Shown here in pieces: positions 21,774 through 32,237 of a stretch of DNA of 64,000 nt (positions are counted from its first letter, which is position 1; every line of letters begins with the position of its first letter). The notes beneath the pieces were generated by a model. It searched no databases, was not told the origin of the DNA, and saw only the letters and a program-made list of their open reading frames with translations. Source of the DNA: Kingdonia uniflora (Eukaryota > Streptophyta > Magnoliopsida > Ranunculales > Circaeasteraceae); NCBI GenBank assembly GCA_014058105.1, contig JACGCM010001311.1, forward strand, positions 186,001 to 250,000, given 5' to 3'. The position numbers and the translations under genes were made by a program.

Positions 21774-22720
21774 GGATGCTCTGGTGGAGACCACTGGCCA
21801 ATAACTATACAAATATTTAAATGACCAAAAACTTTTGAATAGGGAAGACAACACTAAGTAGTGTAACTGTGTCTCCTAGGGGTCATATCTTGAGGAGATG
21901 GACTCCCTCCATGGTCTATGGAGTATTTGGATGGTGATGAAACAAATAAAAAAATTATCAGTAAAGACTGCCCATGTAACCATGGACAAAGAAGTGCTAT
22001 TGTATTATTGGAGTAAGGCCTATGTCCATGGTTCCAAAACTCGGATCAAATAAACCAAAACCCAACTTGAAATCAGCTTGGTCATGGATGCCCTTAGACA
22101 TATACTAAATAAAACACTGAGTCAGCGACTCTCAGGAGAACTTGGATTACCAGGGTTACAACAAGTCAACCCAGAATCAGCCGAGTTGTAATAGACTCGA
22201 AGAAAATCAAATTTGTTGGGAAATACTATTGTACAGTTTATTAACCTGTACTACTGCCACTATTCATCCATGGTCCACTTATTTGTTAATTTAAGTTACA
22301 GTATATACCAAAATCCTTAAGTTCATTAGGTCCTTGATTATTATTATTTTGAACAATTGTTGGACAAAAAGTATTCTATCTTTCTTTAACTTCTACGTAA
22401 TTTTGGACATAGTAGTGAGGGAGCTGAGTTATTTAGTCATTTATATTAACTGAGGCAGTTTCTTTAGATTTAAGAACTGAGTATTACTACACTATTATGC
22501 CCAAGGTTTGAAAGTTTCACGAGTTCTATGTATGGACATAGGATGTATGAGTTTTGACAATTGTTGATGTAATGATCTTAAGCGTAAATGTGTCTTTCAT
22601 CAACTATGGAAATATTTATTTTGTGCTGTGTTTAAGTACACTAAAAATGCTCCATACAATATTCACTAAAACTGATTGTGAAGTTATGACTTGGAAATTA
22701 AATACAAGATAAAACTGTAC

Positions 22721-24434
22721 CTTTTGGCGGTCATGATCATATTTGCAATGCCTTGTCCAATAAGACCACATGTGAACCCAACTGATGCATACAGGATGCC
22801 CTGGACAAATATTAAATTGGTTTAAAACATAGTAAGAAATGCAATGTATATAACTAAGCTCATCGTAAGTGATAAAAATCCTCATTGGAAAAGAAAATGG
22901 ATTTCACCCAATATATTTAGAAAAATATGTCACCTTATAAAAATATGTCCCGATCCGCTGTTGTACTGAAAATCTACAACCTGGCCTTTTAGCTTCAAAC
23001 ACACTGCCGAAAAAAGCAAATAAAACCTCATGAAATGATGACATTTTCTTAGAAGCTGAAAACTAGAACAAAAGGAAATGTGTAAAAGGACAAAAAGCAG
23101 TATGTGACCAAAAAAAGTATGTGTGGAAACCGAAGATGATCATGTTGGGTGAATAGAACAAATCAACAAATGGAGTACATATTGAGAAATGATCAAAAGG
23201 TATACGGTATCCTATGATAAAGGGAAAGAGCTATCATGTTTTATAAGTATATTGTCGTTGAAAAGTCTGTTGAGATTTGTGCTACTTCTTCACATGGTTT
23301 GTCAGAGCACTATAGCTTGCACTGTTGCACCCGTATAACAAGCTATGCCTTGCAATAACGAGACAGATTCACACTTTTGTAAGAAGAACAATCAAGAAGT
23401 TATCTTTGAGATGAAGCACTAACCTGCTAGGTAAAGCATTATATGCATGTTGCATGCGTCCAAGAAGTCCTTTTGATAGAGAAGGCTGTCCGATGCGAAC
23501 ATAGGGGGCTAAAAGGCCAACCAAAGCTACATTGACAACCACCCCAACCAACATGTCTGCAACATATAACTCAAATTCTGTCCAAAATTTTTTGCCCCTC
23601 TTCTGAACTTCCGCAAATGTTGCACAACAGGTATCTATAACTATCTGCAACATATCAAAAGAAAGCGGAAAATTTGTAAGACCAAAGATAAATTGACATA
23701 CTAAGCATCATTGTTATCATATTCCTAACACATTTATGGGTGTAGAGAAAATAACAGAAAGTTCAATATCGAGAAGGATATATTTTGGGATTACCAAGAC
23801 CACGATACAACCAAGGCGCCACTTTTTCAAAGCTTACATGATTTGAATCCTTGACTAGAACAAAATTTAAGCAATTTCATGAACACAAATTTAATGGAAT
23901 ATTTCTAATTGAATGAAGCTAACTAACCTCTATCCCAATTTTGTAAAGAAAAGAAGGGTATGCAAGCAATCTGTTACGAAGCCACAAGGAAGATTTTACC
24001 AAAAATCCTAAGATTGGCACCTGCAATCCAAATACCAAAACATATATCATGTGATGAAAACAATATGTAAGCCGTAAGGCAGAGCATGATAAGAGTAACT
24101 GTATTATATTTATTGTAGTATAAGCAGAACCCGAATCATTTTTTATCTTTACCTGCGAATCCAAGTATCTAAGCAGAAGAACTTCTCGAATACCAACAGT
24201 CTTCGCAGCCTCTAACATGTCATAAGGAAGACTTGCCCCACGAGCTCCTATCATCTTCATCACCTCCTCAAACTTTAATAACGGTTCAAACTCATTTTCT
24301 TCATCGTCATCATCATCATCCTCACCGCGCCCCCCACCTCCTCCCGACGGAAACTTCCCATCGCCATTGCTACCACCACCCACATTATCAGTACCTGGCA
24401 CAAACCCAGTCTCCAAAACCCAGTCTGCAAGCAA
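22721..24434 (-). pseudogene. RETICULATA-related (DUF3411) gene fragment captured in the CACTA
   Basis: Five exons with canonical GT-AG borders, in minus order. 24434-24153: Gly/Asp-rich leader, then LLKFEEVMKMIGARGASLPY and MLEAAKTVGIREVLLLRYLD. 24020-23928: PILGFLVKSSLWLRNRLLAY. 23644-23424: DTCCATFAEVQKRGKKFWTE, then LVGVVVNVALVGLLAPYVRI. 23003-22934: VFEAKRPGCRFSVQQRIGTY. 22800-22721: GILYASVGFTCGLIGQGIAN. These are characteristic blocks of the RETICULATA/LCD1 family, chloroplast-envelope proteins that affect leaf mesophyll development. It lacks the start with its transit peptide and the last exon(s). The upstream edge abuts a LINE fragment at about 24440. Reading frames are mostly open, so capture looks recent relative to the host element. 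Confidence 0.85.
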
Positions 24435-24439
24435 TCTGC

Positions 24440-25532
24440 TACGAACATGAAAAAACCTTGGTGTCTCTTGGGTGATTACAATTCAATTGTAAACTCTCAA
24501 GAGAAAATAGGAGGTAGGCCTGCTAGGCTAGCTAATCTTGTTGATTTGTTTAACTGTGTGCAAAGCTCAGGATTAAGTGATTGTAAGTTCAAAGGTTGTT
24601 AATAAATACTCTAGGGCAAAGGGTTTATTGCAAACTGAATAGAGTGCTTACCAATTCTGATTGGACAAACTGTTTTCACAGATTCTGAAGTGGAATTCTT
24701 GAAAGCAGGAATCTCTGCTCATTCTGCTATGGTTTTTTCCATCAAAAAGGAAATTAAGGGAGGGCCCAAACCTTTTAAATTTTCAATTATTGAGCTGATA
24801 ATCCTATTTTTCTGCCTATCATAAGAGATTGCTGGTTAGAAGATGTTGAAGGCAATCCTGCCTACAAAATCTCTCAAAAACTGAAAAAGGTTAAGAAGAA
24901 ACTTAAAAAGGTCTTTAGAGATCGAAGGGGAGACATGAGTAACAAGACTACAACTGCAAAAATTCAACTAGATATGGTGCAGGATTATCTCCAACTTGAC
25001 CCTCCCAATCAAGCTTTAATCTTTGAAGAAAAGGCAACAATTGAAGAATATGCCGAGTGTGCCAAGAAAGAAAGCTCTTTTTTTTTTAGCAAAAGTCAAG
25101 GATTCAATGGCTCAAACTGCAGGGAAACAACCTTACCACTGAAGAGTATATAGCTCATGAGGGGATCAGATATTTCAAGAAAATCATGGGGTCCAGTAAG
25201 GAGCAATAGGAGGTTCTTAATTACTTGGACACCCTCACCGTTGAGCATGGTCTGAGTGACGAGATTAGGGAAAGTTTGATCAAAGAAGTTACTTGTGATG
25301 AGATCATTGAAGCCCTTTCCAAGTTGGGGAATGACAGCTCCTGGATGGGTTCACTGCCAATTATTTCAAGAAGGCCTGATAGGTTGCTTAGGGAACTTAA
25401 TGTTATTATTTTAACTCTTGTACCTAAAGTTGAGAGCCCTAAGAATTTCAAAAGGTTCAGGCCTGAAGTGTGTTGTAATCTGAGGTACAAATGCATCTCT
25501 AAAGTGATTACAACTATTTTTTTGGCAAAGTA
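24440..25532 (+). pseudogene. LINE ORF2 fragment (endonuclease and reverse transcriptase)
   Basis: Begins with MKKPWCLLGDYNSIV and IGGRPARLANLVDLFNCVQS, the end of an L1-type apurinic endonuclease domain. It continues degenerately to TCDEIIEALSKLGNDSSW and ILTLVPKVESPKNFKRFRP and then NLRYKCISKVI, the start of the plant L1 reverse transcriptase domain. It has several stops and frameshifts and no 5' or 3' end of the element. It adjoins the RETICULATA-related fragment on its left. Confidence 0.8.
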
Positions 25533-25559
25533 GAGTTTCTATAAATTTTCTGAAATGTA

Positions 25560-26000
25560 CAAAGAAGAGTGAAACTAAAGAACTGAAAGTGGAAATCTAG
25601 AAAGCTGAAAGCCTAAAAAAACCAATAGCAAAGGCATCATCTAAAAGCATCTTGACATCCCAGCCAGGTTGGCACCCCAAGAGCTTTGTAATCATCTGCT
25701 ACCTACTAGAAAAATTACCTTGAGAATTTAAAGTACTCCTATATGGGTCCTCGATCCTGTCAAGGAAAGAGGGCCTCCCTAAATGCCACTCCATGGTGTT
25801 TGTTGTTATTCTGCTTCCTCTCTTGGCTTCCCTGTCAGCTGAAAAGTTCAATTATCTCCAAATTACACTAAATCTGAGCCTTTTGAAACAACCTTTTACT
25901 CTCTCCCATTTAAATTTTAACTGCCAAGGGACCTTATCATTTAGAAAAGCATACAGTGCAGACTCTGAATCAGAAGTTACCCAGAAGTTCTATTGCGTTT
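25560..26000 (-). pseudogene. LINE C-terminal RNase H-like fragment, opposite orientation
   Basis: On the minus strand: NFWVTSDSESALYAFLNDKV, then WERVKGCFKRLRFSVIWRQL and NFSADREAKKRG. This is the pattern of the RNase H-like domain at the end of plant L1-type ORF2 (ESDS..A, H..RE.N..AD..A). It lies head to head with the endonuclease/RT fragment on the plus strand, so it is either an inverted part of one LINE or a second insertion. Confidence 0.65.
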
Positions 26001-26383
26001 CAGCAAATCATCTTAGATCTGCCTCTCTTTTTCCTAATATGTTCTATTTTACTGTCTAAAATATCAGGGGAACAAGAGATGAGATTTCATTGAACAAACA
26101 AAATATTTTATTTGCTGTTTCAGTTTCTTCCTACAATTTCACAAAATACATGAAAATATGTTTCATGGGTCCAAGAACATCAGTGATTACGTTCTTGTGT
26201 CAGCTGTGAGAAGAAAAGGGGGGAAATCTCATTGTTTTGCATGCAAAATATACCACAAAAGCGACCGCAGAACGTTCACACATTAGAATTCCTGGTTATA
26301 ATCAAAAGCTCCATTTTGTTTTAGGCTGTAGCCGGAAGGATAAAATAAAAATATGTTTATAAGAAAAATATTTAACGGGATAC

Positions 26384-28680
26384 CTTAAAAAGTGCAGATT
26401 GTCTATGAGATAATGCAGATACAGGAGTAACAATTGCTGATTTACCCACTCGAGATATCTTCCGATATAGCTCCTGCCAAATTGAACACAAGAAAAACTT
26501 GTTAATAACTGCTTTCAGATAGAAACACTCTTCCATAATTTACTGGACTTAAATTATGCATGAATCAAGCAATTCCATGAGTTAACAATTTGGTATATGT
26601 TATAAATATTGCTACAGGAAATCTTTAAGCATATAAGCCCACATATTCTTCAACAAAGAGATACTTCTACATGGTTACAGGACAAAGGAGGTGTCGTACC
26701 TTATAGAAGGTGAAAGCTCTATCAACTTTGTGAAACATCATACATGCCGTAATTAATCAAATTAGATGATAGATAACGTCTAGTTCCTCAAAAATCCTAA
26801 TTCCAAGTTCCTAATAAAATCGTAAACAGGTCTACACATTACATCGAACCAAGACAATGCCTTAATTAATCAAACATGAACAAGACCCGTAAAGTTCACC
26901 TGCATCTTTGCAACACTTGTATGTTAACCTCTCGGTCTCCTCTCTCGTGCCTTAATTAAAAAACTTATATCACATCTTACCCGAGTGTAGTAGATTTGAA
27001 ATGATGAACTCTTTCTCCTTCAAGGTTGAGATGGCAATTTTATGGCTCACCTGAAGCTCTTGCAATGACTTGTTACAACTGTCCAAATTAATCTGAAAAA
27101 ACATACCATTTGTTAAGGTTAGGTTTAACTCAAATGCCCAAGTAAGACAATAATTTTAGTATGTAAGGTTATGTTCAACCTTGCACTCATTAAGCTTGTT
27201 TTGTAAATCCAGTCTAGATTCTTGCTCCATGAAGGCAATGATCCCACCAAAGATCTGAGAGCTTATCCCCTCAGGAATCTTGCAAGTGTCCTGTGAATAA
27301 CAGCCTGCACCTTCAAGATGAGAAATTGTGATTATTCAATATTTTGGATTGATATACGTTCATAAGGAAACCCTGAGAATTAATAAGGAAAAAGAAGAAA
27401 GAAAGAAAACAAAGAAACAACTCTTATACACAACATTTTTACCGTGGACATCTTAAGAGCTATATCCACCAAAAAAAGAAGAAATTCCTTTGTGTTACAA
27501 CTTCAGTAATTTTTCTTTGGTTTTATGTGTAATATGATGAACAAAACGGACTAATATGTGTAGAAAGCCCCCTACAAAGCTGTCAGCTTCTGCTCAGCGG
27601 AATGCAACGTGGCAAGTTAAGTCGCAAGCTTTTCCGCATAAATCAGCTATTCATTGAGCTTACTGCGTTGAATGTGGATATAAATCAACCTGTTAAAGCT
27701 GAGGTGCTGTGGAGCTTGGAGAGGTCACTGGATATAGGGGATTTTTTCTTGGGAAGTAGCTCTTGGTTAAAAATATCCCTTATAGTAGTTGATTATTTTT
27801 ATTTTTATTTTTCCTTAGCCATTTCTGAGCTTGTGGATGGCCCTGGGATGCCGAACAACATTCAAGGAACTAAAAACAACTTATTTAATCATCTGTTTGA
27901 AAAGCATAAATGCTGATCTCAGAGAACATTATATGTTTATTTACTGCTAAGAGATATAGGTTATGATATTTGGTGATAAAAAAAATCACATTCTCCAAAC
28001 TGATGACTGATGACCAAATAGAATAGATTCACGCATATTCAATCAAGGAAACGGATCTTTAATATGCTTGCGTTTTGAAAATTAATGTGTAGAATTCATA
28101 GGTATAAATAGCTAAAAATTGTACCTTTTGAGTAACCAAAACTCTCATGTTGGATTGTTTTCTTCCAGGTTGAATCCACACCCTTCTCTGGCATGAAGTC
28201 ATCGTACTCGTAAGCACTAGGGAAACTTCTTCGGGCAATGTGAACCTGCTTGAGTTTTTCACAAACAGAAAGATAGAAATGAAATAAATTTTAGTATCAA
28301 TCAAATAATTTCTTTCACATTATCTAATATCTCTTCCCTTTATTATATCCTTACACTAATATTAATTCATTGTAATTGATCTTATGTAAGCAACGACCAA
28401 AGGATCTAGGAATTCTGGAGCACTTACTTCATCCCTAACAGGAGAAAGCTGCGGATGTTCTATGTATTCTCTTGAAATTTTGGAAGCCTCACGTCCCTTT
28501 ATCAAGGAAAAGGCACCAAAAAGTTAGCCAATTATATTCAAAACAAGAGTGACTGTATATCACTCATAGATCTGTCATACTTATTCCAGTAGTTTATCAA
28601 ATAATACCTTGGGGTACACTATCTCATCTTCAGAAATTGTCTTCTCATCAACATCTGGAGAAGCCTCGGTTAGCACGATT
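26384..28680 (-). pseudogene. Unrecognised six-exon gene fragment captured in the CACTA
   Basis: Six exon-like blocks with matching GT-AG borders on the minus strand: 28680-28608 (EASPDVDEKTISEDEIVYPK), 28496-28428 (GREASKISREYIEHPQLSPV), 28245-28125 (VHIARRSFPSAYEYDDFMPE and on to KTIQHESFGYSK), 27304-27180 (YSQDTCKIPEGISSQIFGGI, IAFMEQESRLDLQNKLNECK), 27092-27051 (INLDSCNKSLQELQ) and 26473-26384 (ELYRKISRVGKSAIVTPVSA). I do not recognise the protein. The fifth exon predicts a short coiled coil. It could be the 3' part of one host gene or pieces of two. The introns show it was taken from genomic DNA and not from mRNA. Confidence 0.55.
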
Positions 28681-28904
28681 CTTCAAAAAAAAAAAAAAAA
28701 CCCTCAATTTCATTTGTAACGAGTCATAATAATCCGCAATTTGTGGCAATAATAACATCCAAGTTAAAATGAGGAAAATCAATGTAAAGAACATACCTTT
28801 ATCGTTAGAACAAGCCCCAAACTGAAACTTACCGAAATCAAATCAAATCAAATCACAAAACAAAAACCTAAAACTTTGACAGCGATAACAATAAAGAGGG
28901 ATAC

Positions 28905-29248
28905 CTATCACACATGACCGCGATATTCTTAAACGCGAGAACAAGGGTTCGCTCGGGATTGGAGCCTCGATTCTACCAGCGAGGGAAATTATCACCTCCA
29001 GAAGCACCATTAGCCTTTGAGATAACAGTGGTGAGACTGCCTTCATTGAGAAGAGGGTTTGAAGGACCACCAACACGGTTTGGATCGTTATCTCTTGCTT
29101 CGTTGGCGAATGTTCGCCATTCGGAGGTTTCATCGATGGAATGAGATTCGAGGACGAGACCGCACTCGGAGCAGACTGTGTCTCCTGCTGAGTGATCAAA
29201 GACTACCTCTGTGTTTCTCTTGCACTCTGTACAGTAGGCGTCACCCAT
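28905..29248 (-). pseudogene. First exon of transcription factor TFIIB, captured in the CACTA
   Basis: Starts [20 protein letters not shown] and continues [20 protein letters not shown] and [20 protein letters not shown]. This is the N-terminal zinc ribbon (two C-x2-C pairs) and B-finger/linker region of plant TFIIB, the factor that bridges TBP and RNA polymerase II. It ends VLAFKNIAVMCDR at a splice donor GTATCC at 28905. The cyclin-like core domains are absent. A TAG replaces a codon after DNFPRW, and the bases around it (NFPRW) differ from the usual plant sequence. 275 bp separate the ATG from the element's right end, so the native promoter may have come along in part. Confidence 0.9.
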
Positions 29249-29623
29249 TGTTCAAGGTTGAAAAAGATCTGAAAGAGAGAGAAAGAGATATTTGAGTTGG
29301 TACTTGCTAATAATACTTCCCACCGAAAGAGTAACTTACCACAGACTGCAACTCAAATTTTAGAGGGAATCAAAAATTTTAGAGGGAAATACAAGTGAGA
29401 AAAAAATACCATAGACTCCAACTCAAATTGCCCGATAAACTAAACTCCCTCACCGATAAACTACAGCTAGTATCCGTGGCAAACAAAAATAAAGACTGGC
29501 AATTTTGCTATTTTGGTGTAGTGCACGTGTGTTTGTATACATATTTGTAAGTTATTTGAACTATGTGTGGGGAAGAAAACTTTTGTAGATTGACATTGTT
29601 TTATAAACCTTTTCTAGGCAGTT

Positions 29624-31378
29624 AGAGAGATGAGTCTCAGAATAAAAGATTAAGAGTCTGGACTTACCAGGAAAAGAGAGACCTTTAAAGCCTTGCTGTC
29701 TGCGGAAGCGGAGCTGCAGGTTAGATCGGAATAGATATTTCGACTTGTATGTTATACCAACGTTAAGTTATCAAGTAAATAAGATATAGATGCGTGGTAA
29801 AAATCTAACGCTATTAATATAGAGTAGCATATCGAAAGTATGTGCCTTGTACGCCGAAAGAAGACTCATGAAGCGTTCATCTTAGAATGAACTCCAAACT
29901 TTTAGTTTAAAAGTATTTGGAAGCAGATGTTTAGAAATCACAGTCTCTTTAGAAATGTAGTATGTATATATTCAAAGGCTTTCCTGAATCGAACTGTACT
30001 AAAAATTGTTATATTTCTCAAGTCGAATTAGATTCATCTCGCTCATGTAAGGACGACGTACTCACGTGTAATCGGGAATTTGCAAAGCAGTTAGATAGGA
30101 TGAAGGAAGCAAACGAGAATAGAGAAGATCAATACGTAAAGGCGCATTTTAGATTTGTGGAGCTGACCCAGACCATTTCCGAATGATACTGAGATAAATA
30201 AGGGATTAAAAGAGCTAGCTGGGGTAACAGAGCACGCCGGGAATCTTCAACGTCAAGTTGACGCGTTAGCTGTGAAGGGTAAGCAAGCCGACACGGCTTA
30301 ATACCGTATTCAGGCTTTAGAGCAATCGGAGGAAATATTTCGATTTGATCTCCAGAACTGTAGGAACGAGCTTGAGCGAATGAGACAATTTTTTTTGAGA
30401 AATACGATAAGCTGAGGATAGCTCGAGGAAATATATCAGCTTCGGAAGCCGCAGTTGAACACTTGCAAATTTCCCTACCCGCCAAGGATATGGAATTCCG
30501 GGAAATGCAACGAAGATGTAACGATTTAAACGGGAGGGTTTCACGACTTAAGGCCAAACTGGTGCAGGCCATTGCGCGTGCCAAGAAAGCTGAGGCTAGA
30601 GAGCGTTCAGGGGGAAGTAGAACTGAGGTTAAGACTCCTTTAGTTTGAGGGGATGTAGTTAGTCTCTCAGGTCGAATTCCATAGCTAGAGAGTGACGTAT
30701 CTCGTACTCAGGGGCATGTCCAAAAGGGAAATACAAATTTAAGTGAATGCCAACATAAGTTGGATGTTGTACTTATCAGGGAGAAAGTTCTGTAAGGGGA
30801 GATCAAAGCAAAGGAATCGCTGGTGAAGAGGAAAGAAGAATTATTGAAAGATATTCTGGTTAGGGAAGAGTTGAACGTAGAAATTCGGAGACTTCGTGCT
30901 GGGGTAGTAGACTTAGAAGCCATGAACCTTGCTGAATCAGCGAAGTATATAAAAAAGTTAGAAGAAAATGTAATCTATCATGCTAAGGTCGATGCGGAAA
31001 TGACTGAACAGAAGAATGAGTACGCTAGGTTAGAGTCACGTTTCGAGAAGGTGAGAGCGAGATTTGTAACAATGGTCATACCTGATGCGTCACACTGTGA
31101 TTTGTTAAAGGCGATTGTTACATATTTTGTAGAGGATGTAAATAGACTTGAGTCAGAACGAGATACCTTGTTCAAAACTCTGTCGAATAAGGGATACATT
31201 TGTAGAGCTAAGATAGATCGAGAGAACTGTCTGGGCATCATGGAGACCCAACTAGGCCCTCGAACTGCTGAATTGATAAAATCGGGTAGAGCTACTGTGA
31301 TCCGCGAACTGAAAGTTTGACCTCTTGATGTAGGGGGAAGCACTGCTGACTCTCCATCAGTAGAAAATAAAACCTTGT
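29624..31378 (+). pseudogene. Antisense gene of the Tat element, 3' exons (coiled-coil protein)
   Basis: An exon from about 29624 (REMSLRIKD) to a donor after AELQ near 29719, then an exon from about 30035 to 31378. It predicts long charged heptad-type coiled coil: CNREFAKQLDRMKEANENRE, FREMQRRCNDLNGRVSRLKA, RKEELLKDILVREELNVEIR, AKYIKKLEENVIYHAKVDAE. Near the end, IDRENCLGIMETQLGPRTAE resembles the conserved C-terminus of this family of retrotransposon-borne proteins. It has several frameshifts and a TGA at 31318 after RELKV, after which the frame remains family-like to NKTL. The long coiled coil suggests a structural or oligomerising role; that is inference. Confidence 0.6.
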
Positions 31379-31471
31379 AATATTAATTTAACCTAAAAAT
31401 AAATAGTATCCGTCGCAGACACATTGAAATAGATGAAAGCTAGTATGACTATTGCCTTATCTTGTGTCTGG

Positions 31472-32040
31472 TGGGGTCTTTGATATATAACAAAATTTTT
31501 ACATTCGTTTTAATCGTAGAAATGGGTTGAGTTAAACCAAGTTGAAACTTGATTTGAACAATAGAAATATCGCAGACATATTGAAGAGATGAAAACTAGT
31601 ATGACCTTTACCTTATCTTATGCCTGGTAGAGTCTTTGATATGAAACAAGTTTTTACACTTGCTACAATCGCAGAGATGTTGTAGAGTCAGCCAAACCAA
31701 GTGATATCCTTGATCCAGCTGGTGAAAATGATCCAAACAAGTTGAAAAAGATAAAGACTAGCATTACCTTTGCCTTATCTCTTGTTTGGTAGAGTCTTTA
31801 ATATGAAATAAGTTTTAACACTTACTACAATCGCAGAGATGTTGTAGAGTCAGCCAAACCAAGTGATATCCTTGATCCAACCGGTATAAATGATCCAAAC
31901 AAGTTGAAAAAGACGAAGACTAGTATTACATTTGCCTTATCTCTTGTTTCGTAGAGTCTTTAATATGAAACAAGTTTCTACACTTGCTATAATCGCAGAG
32001 ATGTACTAAAAGAAGCCAAATCAAGTGATATCCTTGATTT
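31472..32040. repeat. Tandem repeat of ~160 bp inside the Tat element
   Basis: Four copies, anchored by 'TAGAGTCTTTGATATGAAAC'-type words at 31472, 31628, 31790 and 31952, so periods are 156, 162 and 162 bp. Copies also share 'AATCGCAGAGATGT', 'CAAGTGATATCCTTGAT' and 'GATCCAAACAAGTTGAAAAA'. It lies between the end of pol and the antisense gene. Tat-lineage elements are known to carry tandem repeats in this untranslated region, and some have given rise to satellites. 32041-32237 shows no further feature. Confidence 0.85.
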
Positions 32041-32237
32041 AACTTGGATAATTGATTGTAAGCTAGTATTATCTATGCTTTAATCTATAGAATGTGGTTG
32101 AATGTTCGTGAAGAGAATGATATTATTCAAAAAAAACTTTCATTGATAAGTTTAGAATTTACATTGGATGGAGATGATAATCTCATTTTTGGAATTAAAA
32201 ATAAAAAGTGAACAATTGAAATGGAGTAGTAAGACGC

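Larger units (their letters stand above)
20250..29523. mobile_element. Non-autonomous CACTA element carrying gene fragments (Pack-CACTA type)
   Basis: The left end CACTACACCAATTTTAACAA and the right end (complement CACTACACCAAAATAGCAAA) form imperfect inverted repeats of about 27 bp that start with CACTA. The flanking trinucleotides are GAC (left) and CAC (right), so the 3-bp duplication is imperfect. Length 9274 bp. No TnpD-like or TnpA-like ORF is seen. Instead it holds fragments of at least three cellular genes, all on the minus strand and with introns, plus LINE pieces. It lies in an intron of the gypsy antisense gene: donor EK/GTAAGG at 20240, acceptor TTTTCTAG before GCAGTTAGAG near 29624. 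Confidence 0.85.

Noticed and set aside
24233..24475. His/Ser-rich plus-strand frame
   Set aside because: Complement of the Gly/Asp-rich leader exon of the RETICULATA-related fragment.
30129..30584. 151-codon minus-strand frame
   Set aside because: Shadow of the plus-strand coiled-coil exons of the antisense gene; no family resemblance of its own.
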